A stretch of 64,000 bases of DNA from Rubritepida flocculans DSM 14296 (GTDB lineage Bacteria > Pseudomonadota > Alphaproteobacteria > Acetobacterales > Acetobacteraceae). Each line of letters opens with the position of its first letter. Positions within the stretch are counted from its first letter, which is position 1. Location: NCBI RefSeq assembly GCF_000425365.1, contig NZ_AUDH01000018.1:1-64000 (forward strand), given 5' to 3'. The notes below the pieces were generated by a model. It was not told the origin of the DNA, did no database searches, and saw only the letters and a list, made by a program, of their open reading frames with translations. A program made the translations under genes and the position numbers. This document shows positions 32,264 through 40,500 of the stretch, one piece after another.

Positions 32264-33430
32264 TCAGGCCCGCATCCGCCCCGGGTTCAGGATCCCCGCC
32301 GGATCGAGCACCGCCTTCACCCGCGCGCCGATGGCCGCCAGCGCCGGCGCCTCCTCCGGCAGCACGGGCAGGGCGGCGCGCAGCGCCTCGGGCGCGCGGA
32401 ACAGGGCGAAGGCGCCGCCCGCCGCCGCGCGCGTCACCGCCGCATGGGCCGCCTCCGTCGCCGGCCCCGCCACCCAGACGAGCCCCCCGCCCCAGTCGAG
32501 CAGCAGCTTCGCCCCGAAGGCCGCGCCCAGCGCCGCGCAGGCGGCCGGCGCGGCCGAGGGGGCGAGGGAGAGGCGCCACACCGCCTCCTCCGGCGCGGCG
32601 GCCAGCGGCTCGGCGTCGCGCACCGCGCGCCAGAGCGCCACCGAGGCCGCCTCATCGAGCCGCGCGACCTCGCCGAAGCCGCCCAGCGTCTCGCTCAGCC
32701 GATCGAGCCGGTAGCGCACCGAGGGGGCGAGATCCTCCACCCGCACCAGCGCCAGGCAGCCCGTCAGCGCCCCGAACCCCGCGGGCAGCAGCGCCGCGCC
32801 CGAGACGCCGAAGGGCGAGCCCAGCGCGGCCGAGAGAGCGCGCACCCCGGCCGCGATGTCCGGCACGCGCAGGGCCAGGCTGCCCGAGGTCTCGGCCCGG
32901 GGCAGCACCTTGAGCGTGATCTCGGTCAGCACGCCCAGCGTGCCGTGCGCGCCGGTGAGCAGCTTGCACAGGTCGAGCCCGGTGACGTTCTTCAGCACCC
33001 GCCCGCCGGAGCGGAACACCTCGCCCTCGCCGGTGACGGCGCGGATGCCGAGCACATGGTCGCGCGTCGCGCCCCAGGCGATGCGGCGCGGCCCCGAGAG
33101 ATTGGCCCCCACCACCCCGCCCAGCGTGGCGGGCAGATCGCCGCCGAAGAGCGGGCGCGGATCGGGCGGCTCGGCGATGAGCTGCTGGTTGTGCGCGGCG
33201 AGCGCCGCCTCGATCTCCGGGATGGGCGTGCCCGCGCGGGCGCTGATCACGAGCTCCGTGGGCCGATAGAGGGTGATGCCGGTCAGCGCGCGGGTGGAGA
33301 GGGTGCGCGCGGCCTGGACAGGCCGCAGCATGGCGCGCTTGGTGCCATGGCCCTCGACGGCGAGCGGCTCGCGCGCCGCGGCCGCGGCGCGCAGCGCGGC
33401 CGCGACCTCCTCCTCGGTGGCGGGGAGCAT
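32264..33430 (-). CDS. glcE: Glycolate oxidase FAD-binding subunit
   Basis: 388 aa. The FAD-binding PCMH fold is shown by TELVISARAGTPIPEIEAAL, FGGDLPATLGGVVGANLSG and ITLKVLPRAETSGSLAL, ending in DPAGILNPGRM like GlcD C-termini. GlcE is shorter than GlcD and partners it in the GlcDEF complex. The start is ATG 33430 (sharing one base with the glcD stop, TGATG) or the GTG directly before it. Confidence 0.93.
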   Translation of the reverse strand: MLPATEEEVAAALRAAAAAREPLAVEGHGTKRAMLRPVQAARTLSTRALTGITLYRPTELVISARAGTPIPEIEAALAAHNQQLIAEPPDPRPLFGGDLPATLGGVVGANLSGPRRIAWGATRDHVLGIRAVTGEGEVFRSGGRVLKNVTGLDLCKLLTGAHGTLGVLTEITLKVLPRAETSGSLALRVPDIAAGVRALSAALGSPFGVSGAALLPAGFGALTGCLALVRVEDLAPSVRYRLDRLSETLGGFGEVARLDEAASVALWRAVRDAEPLAAAPEEAVWRLSLAPSAAPAACAALGAAFGAKLLLDWGGGLVWVAGPATEAAHAAVTRAAAGGAFALFRAPEALRAALPVLPEEAPALAAIGARVKAVLDPAGILNPGRMRA

Positions 33431-34869
33431 CACGCCGCGCGCCTTTCCCCGTCCGTCAGCGGGAACACCTTGGCGGTGTTCAGCAGCCAGCCGGGATCGA
33501 AGGCGGACTTGATGGCGCGCTGCAGATCGAGCTCGGCGGCGGTGAACTGCACCCCCATGAGGTCGCGCTTCTCCACGCCCACGCCGTGCTCGCCGGTGAG
33601 GCAGCCGCCCACCTCGACGCAGAGCTTCAGGATGTCGGCGCCGAAGGCCTCGGCCTTGCGGAAGCTCTCGGGGTCGTTGGCGTCGAACATGATCAGCGGG
33701 TGCAGGTTGCCGTCCCCCGCGTGGAATACGTTGGCGACGCCGAGGCCGTATTGCGCGCTCATCTCGCCGATGCGCTTCAGCACGAAGGGCAGCGCGCCCG
33801 TGGGGATGGTGCCGTCCATGCAGAGATAGTCGGGGCTGATGCGCCCCACCGCGCCGAAGGCCCCCTTGCGCCCCTTCCAGATGGCGAGGGACTGCTCGGC
33901 GCTTTCGGCCAGCTTCATGCTGCTCGGCGAGAAGCGCGCGCAGATGTCGCGGATCATGCCGAGCTGCATGTCCTGCTCGGCCTCCGAGCCCTCCACCTCG
34001 ATGATCAGCATGGCCTCGGCGTCCAGCGGGTAGCCGGCATGGGCGAAGGCCTCGCAGGCATGGATGCAGGGCTTGTCCATGAACTCGAGCGCGACGGGGA
34101 TGATTCCGCTGCCGATGATCGCGGCCACCGCCTGGCCGGCCACCTCGACGGAATCGAAGGCGGCGAGCATGGCGCGCGCGCCCTCGGGCGAGCGCAGCAG
34201 CCGCACCGTCACCTCGGTGACGATGCCGAGCTGCCCCTCGCTGCCGGTGATGAGGCCGAGCCAGTCATAGCCCGCGGCGTCGAGATGGGCGCCGCCGATG
34301 CGCAGCACCTCGCCCTCGATGGTGACGAAGGTGAGGCCGAGCAGGTTGTTGGCCGTCACGCCGTATTTCAGGCAATGCGCGCCGCCCGAGTTCATCATCA
34401 CATTGCCGCCGATCATGCAGGCGAGCTGCGAGGACGGGTCGGGCGCATAGAAGAAGCCCTCGGCCTCCACCGCCCTGGTGATGCCGATGTTGGTCACCCC
34501 CGCCTCCACCACCGCGTAGCGGTCGGGCAGGTTCACCTCCAGGATGCGGTTCATCCGCATCAGGCCGATCACCACCGCATCCGCCAGCGGCAGCGCGCCG
34601 CCCGAGAGGCTGGTGCCCGCCCCGCGCGGCACCACCCGGATGCCGTTCGCGTGGCAGTAGCGCAGCACCGCCGCCACCTCCTCCGTGCTGCGCGGCAGCA
34701 CGACGGCGAGCGGCATCTGCCGATAGGCGCTGAGCCCGTCCGTCTCATAGGGCTTGAGGCGGATGGGTTCGCCGATCACCGCATCCCCGGGCAGCAGCCG
34801 CGCGAGATCGGCCAGGATGGCGGGGCGGCGGGCGAGGATCTCGGCCTTGGGCTCGGGCAGTCGGATCAT
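33430..34869 (-). CDS. glcD: Glycolate oxidase FAD-linked catalytic subunit
   Basis: 479 aa flavoprotein oxidising glycolate (or D-lactate) to glyoxylate. VVPRGAGTSLSGGALPLADA is the FAD pyrophosphate loop; CMIGGNVMMNSGGAHCLKYG and GSEGQLGIVTEVTVRLL follow. NVFHAGDGNLHPLIMFDAND and LTGEHGVGVEKRDLM supply the C-terminal catalytic motifs. It is first of the operon, and the upstream spacer to the VTT gene is 66 bp in the same direction. Confidence 0.95.
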   Translation of the reverse strand: MIRLPEPKAEILARRPAILADLARLLPGDAVIGEPIRLKPYETDGLSAYRQMPLAVVLPRSTEEVAAVLRYCHANGIRVVPRGAGTSLSGGALPLADAVVIGLMRMNRILEVNLPDRYAVVEAGVTNIGITRAVEAEGFFYAPDPSSQLACMIGGNVMMNSGGAHCLKYGVTANNLLGLTFVTIEGEVLRIGGAHLDAAGYDWLGLITGSEGQLGIVTEVTVRLLRSPEGARAMLAAFDSVEVAGQAVAAIIGSGIIPVALEFMDKPCIHACEAFAHAGYPLDAEAMLIIEVEGSEAEQDMQLGMIRDICARFSPSSMKLAESAEQSLAIWKGRKGAFGAVGRISPDYLCMDGTIPTGALPFVLKRIGEMSAQYGLGVANVFHAGDGNLHPLIMFDANDPESFRKAEAFGADILKLCVEVGGCLTGEHGVGVEKRDLMGVQFTAAELDLQRAIKSAFDPGWLLNTAKVFPLTDGERRAA

Positions 34870-34935
34870 GGGGCGGGGTCCGGGAGGCTGCGGCGGAAGA
34901 TGCGGCCTCCGCCGCCCCGCCGCAAGGCGCGGCGC

Positions 34936-35619
34936 TCAGCGCGGCGCGGCCTCTCCGGCCTCCACCGTGCGCCCGGCGCGGTGGCGGCGCATCAGCCAGA
35001 GGCCGAGGCCGATGCTCCCCGCCAGCAGCGCGGCCGAAAGCGCCATCTGCCAGGCCCCGTCCACCCGCACCCCCTTGCCGAGCAGGGCGAAGACCAGCGT
35101 CTGCGGCAGGTAGCCCAGCGCCGAGGCCAGCAGGAAGGGCGCGGCCGCCACCCCCGCCATGCCCGCCAGCAGGTTCAGCGCGAGGTTGCTGCCCACGGGA
35201 AAGAGGCGCAGCGCCAGCGTCGCGCCGAAGGCGTTCTCGCGCAGCAGCCCGACCATGGGGCGCAGCCGCGGGCCGAAACGCCCGGCCAGCCGCCGCTCCA
35301 CCCAGCCCTGCCCCACGGCGCGCGCCCAGAAGAACACCCCCGCGCAGCCAAGCAGCGTGGCGAGCAGCGCGAGCGCGAGGCCCAGCGCCGCGCCGAAGGC
35401 GTAGCCGCCCAGGAAGGCCACCGCCTGGCGCGGCATCCCGGCCGCCGTGGCCGCCGCGCCCGCCAGCACGAAGAGCGTCTCGCCCAGCAGCCCCTGGTCG
35501 CGCACATAGCGGTCCACCCACTCGGTGCCGGGGGCGGCGCCGATCTCGCGCAGCAGCAGCCCGCCGAGCACCAGCCCCGCCACCAGCAGCAGCAGCTTGC
35601 CGAGCGCGGCGCGCGTCAC
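34936..35619 (-). CDS. VTT/DedA-like (SNARE-associated) membrane protein
   Basis: 227 aa with about five membrane segments. The VTT-domain motifs are GMPRQAVAFLGGYAFGAALG, FFWARAVGQGWVERRLAGRF and LALRLFPVGSNLALNLLAGM (the conserved R-x-x-P). DedA/TVP38 proteins move or flip lipids, and some act on undecaprenyl phosphate. The GTG start at 35619 overlaps the TGA of the GT2 gene (GTGA), so the two are translated together. The start would look odd without this overlap. Confidence 0.85.
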   Translation of the reverse strand: MTRAALGKLLLLVAGLVLGGLLLREIGAAPGTEWVDRYVRDQGLLGETLFVLAGAAATAAGMPRQAVAFLGGYAFGAALGLALALLATLLGCAGVFFWARAVGQGWVERRLAGRFGPRLRPMVGLLRENAFGATLALRLFPVGSNLALNLLAGMAGVAAAPFLLASALGYLPQTLVFALLGKGVRVDGAWQMALSAALLAGSIGLGLWLMRRHRAGRTVEAGEAAPR

Positions 35620-36332
35620 GGCTCGATCACCTCGGGCCGGCGGCCCCGGCGCTGCAGCCAGGCGACGCCCAGCACGTCCAGCACGCTCACCGCCAGCCGG
35701 TCGAAGGTGCCGTAGTTGGAGCGCCCATGCCGGCGCGGCCGGTGGTTGACCGGCACGCTCACCACCCGCGCCCCCGCGCGCAGGGCGAGCGCGGGGAGGA
35801 AGCGGTGCATGTGGTCGAAATGCGGCATCTCGAGGAAGAGCGCGCGCGGGAAGACCTTGAGCCCGCAGCCGGAATCGGGTGTGGCGTCCCGCAGCAGCCG
35901 GGCGCGGATGCGGTTGGCGAGGCGCGAGGTGAGGCGCTTCACCGCCCCGTCGCGGCGGGTGACGCGATGGCCCGCCACCAGCACGCGCGGCCCCTCGCGG
36001 GCGGCCACGGCCAGCAGGGCGGGGATGTCGGCCGGGTCGTTCTGCCCGTCGCCGTCCAGGGTGGCGATCCACTCGCCGCGCGCCGCCTTCACGCCCGTGA
36101 TCACCGCGGCGGACTGGCCGCAGCCCTGGCGGTGGCGCAGCACGCGCAGGGGGGCGGCGCGCGCGGCCTCGGCGAGGATGGCGGGGGTGGCGTCGGTCGA
36201 GCCGTCGTCCACGCAGAGGATTTCGTGCGCAACCCCGGCCAGGGCGGCCTCGATCTCGCCGATCAGGGGGCCGATGTTCTCCGCCTCGTTGCGCACGGGG
36301 ATCACGACCGAGACACGGGGCGCTTCCAGCAT
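35616..36332 (-). CDS. GT2 glycosyltransferase, dolichol-phosphate mannosyltransferase-like
   Basis: 238 aa soluble GT2. VSVVIPVRNEAENIGPLIGE, LCVDDGSTDATPAILAEAAR and WIATLDGDGQNDPADIPALL carry the nucleotide and DxD motifs. PDSGCGLKVFPRALFLEMPH, FDHMHRFLPALALRAGARV and NHRPRRHGRSNYG match the polyprenyl-phosphate transferase branch. No C-terminal membrane anchor is present. The pair with a VTT-type lipid protein suggests making and translocating a polyprenyl-phosphate sugar for envelope glycans; inferred. Confidence 0.87.
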   Translation of the reverse strand: MLEAPRVSVVIPVRNEAENIGPLIGEIEAALAGVAHEILCVDDGSTDATPAILAEAARAAPLRVLRHRQGCGQSAAVITGVKAARGEWIATLDGDGQNDPADIPALLAVAAREGPRVLVAGHRVTRRDGAVKRLTSRLANRIRARLLRDATPDSGCGLKVFPRALFLEMPHFDHMHRFLPALALRAGARVVSVPVNHRPRRHGRSNYGTFDRLAVSVLDVLGVAWLQRRGRRPEVIEP

Positions 36333-36440
36333 CGGCGGGGCGTTACCAGCGCGGGCAGGCGGCCACAAGGGAAGGGGATTCGCGCGGCGCGTGCATTTCC
36401 ATGGGTTAACCGGGGCGGGTGGGCGTAATATGTGAGGCCC

Positions 36441-37535
36441 ATGCCCTTCGACGCACGGACCTTCCCCGCCCTCTCCCCGGCCGAGCGCGGCGACCGCAAC
36501 AACCCCCGCGCGGTGGCCCTCTGGCTGCTCGCCGTGGCGGGGCTCATCTGGATCATGGTGGCCATCGGCGGCGCCACGCGGCTGACCGGCTCGGGCCTCT
36601 CGATCATGGAGTGGGCGCCGCTCTCCGGCACCCTGCCCCCGCTCTCGGAGGCGGAGTGGCAGAGGCTTTACGACCTCTACCGGACCATCCCGCAATACCA
36701 CCTGCTCAACGCCGGATTCGGGATGGAAGGCTTCAAGCGCATCTTCTGGCTGGAATGGATCCACCGCTTCTGGGGGCGGCTGATCGGGCTGGCCTATCTG
36801 CTTCCCTTCCTGTGGCTGTGGTGGCGCGGCGCGATCCCTCGCGCGCTGATGCCGCGGCTGTGGCTGCTGTTCTTCCTGGGCGGGCTGCAGGGGGCGATCG
36901 GCTGGTTCATGGTCGCCTCCGGCTTCGAGGCGGACCGCACGGCCGTCTCGCCCTACCGGCTGGTGCTGCACCTCTCCATGGCCTTCCTGCTCTTCGGGCT
37001 GATCCTCTGGACGGCGCTCGGCCTGCTGCGGCCCGCGCCCGAGCGCCTGCCGCCCGAGGCCGAGGCCGCGCGCGGGCGGGTGCGCCGGCAGGTGCAGGCC
37101 GTGTTCTGGCTGGCGGTGGCGACCATGCTCGCGGGCGGCTTCGTCGCCGGCATCCGGGCGGGCTTCACCTACAACACCTTCCCGCTGATGGACGGGCGGC
37201 TGATCCCGGCCGGCTATCTCGACCTCTCGCCGCTGTGGAAGAACCTGACGGCGAACATCGCGGCGGTGCAGTTCAACCACCGGCTGCTGGCGACGCTGAC
37301 GGGCCTCGCCGCGGCCGGCGCGGCGCTGGCGGCCTGGCGGCATCTGCCGCCGGGGCGGCTGCGCGGCCTGGTCTGGCTGCTGGCCGGTGCCGTGGCCGCG
37401 CAATACGCGCTGGGCGTGCTGACGCTGCTGCATGTGGTGCCGGTGGGGCTCGGCACCCTGCACCAGACGGTGGCGGTGGGGGTGCTCGCCGCCGGGCTGG
37501 TGGCCTGGCACGGGCTGCGGGCGCCGCGGACATGA
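36441..37535 (+). CDS. ctaA: Heme A synthase
   Basis: 364 aa COX15/CtaA protein that oxidises heme O to heme A for cytochrome oxidase. Eight membrane segments; conserved heme-ligand histidines appear in LEWIHRFWGRLIGLAYL, YRLVLHLSMAFLLFG, AVQFNHRLLATLTGLA and GLGTLHQTVAVGVLAAG. AIGGATRLTGSGLSIMEWAP is the family signature. I use the ATG at 36441; a GTG nine bases upstream is possible. The stop overlaps the start of the PAS kinase by 4 bases (ATGA), coupling the two. Confidence 0.94.
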   Translation: MPFDARTFPALSPAERGDRNNPRAVALWLLAVAGLIWIMVAIGGATRLTGSGLSIMEWAPLSGTLPPLSEAEWQRLYDLYRTIPQYHLLNAGFGMEGFKRIFWLEWIHRFWGRLIGLAYLLPFLWLWWRGAIPRALMPRLWLLFFLGGLQGAIGWFMVASGFEADRTAVSPYRLVLHLSMAFLLFGLILWTALGLLRPAPERLPPEAEAARGRVRRQVQAVFWLAVATMLAGGFVAGIRAGFTYNTFPLMDGRLIPAGYLDLSPLWKNLTANIAAVQFNHRLLATLTGLAAAGAALAAWRHLPPGRLRGLVWLLAGAVAAQYALGVLTLLHVVPVGLGTLHQTVAVGVLAAGLVAWHGLRAPRT

Positions 37536-40500
37536 CGCTGGAAGCGGCCTGGGATCTCCATCGGGGCGTCCTGGCCGCGCTGCCGCTTCCGCTGCTCGCC
37601 TTCGACGCCGAGGGCCGGCTGTTCCACGCCAACCCCGCGCTGCACGAGGCGGCGGGAACAAGGCCCTGCGATCTGCCGCCCGGGCTCGGGCGGGCGGAGA
37701 CGCTGCGCCGCCTCGCCGCCGCCGGGCTGTTCGGCCCCGGGCGCGGGGAGCCGCCCGAGGGGCTCGCACCGGGCATGCGCTTCGCCAACGCCGCCGGCCG
37801 CCGCTTCGCCTGGGCCGAGGCGCCGCTGCCCGGCGGCGGCCAGATCGCGCTGCTGCGCGACCTCGGGGATGTCGCCGAGGCGCTGGAGGCCGCCGAGCGC
37901 GAGGCGCGCGACATCCAGGCCGTGCTCGACCGGCTGGGCAGCGGCGTCGCGGTCTATGGGCCGGAGGGGCGGCTGCGCCTCTTCAACGCCACCTTCCCCA
38001 GGCTGGTGGGGCTGCCCGCCTCGCTGCCGCGGCCTGGCCTGCCCTTCCAGTCCCTGCTGGAGGCGCAGATCGCGGCCGGCGATTACCGGGCCGAGGATGT
38101 GCCGCGCGTGCTCGCCAACCTGCGCGAGGGCCGCCCGCCGCGCGACGCCACGCATGAGCGCGAGCGCGCCAATGGCCGCGTCCTGCGCATCCGCAACCAG
38201 GGCCTGCCCGATGGCGGCTGGCTCGCGGAGGTGCTGGACATCACCGCCGAGCGCCGGGCCGAGCAGGAGGCGCGCCAGCGCGCCGCCATGCAGGAGGCGA
38301 TGCTGGAGGCGCTGCCCGTCGGCGTGGCCGTCTACGGGCCGGACCGCGTGCTGCGCTTCGTCAACGCCGCCTACAACCGCATCCTGGCCGACACCCCCGC
38401 CCGGGTGGGCGAACATCTGCGCGACATCCTGACGCGCCGCGCCCTGGCCGGCGAGTTCGGCGAGGCGGACCCCGAGGCGGAGGTGGCGGCCCGTCTGGAG
38501 CGCGTGGACCGCCCGCTGCGCTTCGAGTGGCGGCGGCCGAACGGCGCCATCCTCGCCTTCAACAGCGTGCCCCTGCCCGATGGCGGCCACGCCGTGGTGG
38601 TGACCGACATCTCCGAGCTCTCGGCCGCCCAGGCGGAGGCCCGCGCGCGGGCCGAGCAGCTCGCCACCACCCTGGAGACCACGCGGCACGGCATCGCCAT
38701 GTTCGACGCCGAGGGGCGGGTGGTGCTCGCGAACCGCCTCGCCGCGCATTTCTGCGACGTGCCGGCCGAGCGCTTCGTCCCCGGCGTGCATGTCAGCGAG
38801 CTGCGGCGCATCCAGTTCGACCGCGGCATCTACGAGCGCCGCCCGGGGGACGAGGCGGCGCTGCAGGCGCACATCCACGGCCCGCTCAAGGCCCCCGATC
38901 GCTACCGGCGGCCCGGCCCGGGCGGAACGGTGGTGGAGGTGATCACCGACCCGCTGCCCGGCGGCGGCTTCGTGCGCAGCTACAGCGACGTGACCGCCCT
39001 GGTCCGCGCCGAGGAGGAGGCGAGCGCGCGCGCCGCCACGCTGCAGACGGTGCTGGACAGCATCCGCCACGGCGTCATCCTCTACGACGAGGAAGGCTAT
39101 GTGCGCGTGGCCAACGCGCTGGGCGCGAAGCTGGCCGGGCTGCCGCCCGAGGCGGTGAAGCCGGGCGTGCATTTCGACACGCTGCGCGACATGCAGGCCG
39201 CGCTGGGCGAGCACGGCGAGGGGCCGGCGCGCGACGCCTATCTCCGCCACCGGGTGCGCGAACCCTGGAAGGGGGACGGCACCTACATCCGCCGCCGGCC
39301 GGACGGCACCATGGTCGAGGTCCGCACCGACCTCACGCCCGGCGGCGGCTGCGTGCGCACCTTCACCGACATCACGCCGCTGGCCGCCGCGCAGGCCGAG
39401 CTCGCGCAGCGCAACGCGATGATGCGCGCCATGCTCGAGAACATGCGCCACGGCATCGCGCTGTTCGACGCCGAGCACCGGCTGATCGCCGCCAACCGTC
39501 TGATCGGCGAGATGATGGGGGTGGGCGACATCCCGCTCGGAACGCCGCGCGCCGAGATCACGCGGCTGCAGGCCGAGCGCGGCGAGTTCGGGGAGGGGCC
39601 GGCGCGCGAGGAGCATCTGCGGCGCTTCTCGGAGATGGACTGGAACAGGCCGCACCGCTACCGCCGCACCCGGCCGGACGGCACGGAGCTCGAGGGCGTG
39701 GTGAGCCCCGTGCCCGGCGGCGGCTTCGTGCTGACCCTGACCGACATCACCGAGCGCGTGCGCGCCGAAGCCGAGATCGAGCGCCGCGCCGCCATGCTCG
39801 CGGGCATCGTCAACGCCGCGCGCCAGGCGCTGACGCTCTTCGACGCCGAGGGCCGCGTGATCGCCGCGAACGACCTCGCGGCGCAGATCGCGGGCTTCCG
39901 CAAGGCGGAGGAGATCGTCGGCCTCACCCATGCCGAGCTGGTCGCGGCCACGCGCCGCGTGGAGGGGGCGACGGGGCCGCAGGGCTTCAACCTCGATCCG
40001 AGCCTCGCCTACAACCGCATCGACCGCTCGCGCCCCGTGCGCTACCAGCGCCGCCGGGCGGATGGGCGCGTCATCGAGGTCTCCTCCGACCCCGCCCCCG
40101 GCGGCGGCTATGTGGTGGGCATTGCGGACATCACCGAGCTCGTGGAGGCGCGGGAGGCGGCGCAGCGCCGGGCCGAGGTGCTCTCCGCCGCGCTCAACGC
40201 CACGCGCCACACCATTACCCTCTACGACCGCGATCAGCGGGTGGTGGCCACCAACCGCTTCGCCGCGGAGCTCGCCGGCTTCGAGAACGCCGAGGCCATG
40301 GTGGGGCTGACGCTGCGCGAAGTGCTCTCCCGCCAGGCGCAGAGGGAGCACCCCGATGATCCGGCGGCGCAGGCGCGATTCCTGGACGCCTATCTCGGCT
40401 TCGACCGCACGGTACCGCAGCGCTACCAGCGCCGCCATCCCGATGGGCGGGTGTTCGACGTGCAGTCCGACCCCACGCCCGATGGCGGCTTCGCCGTCTC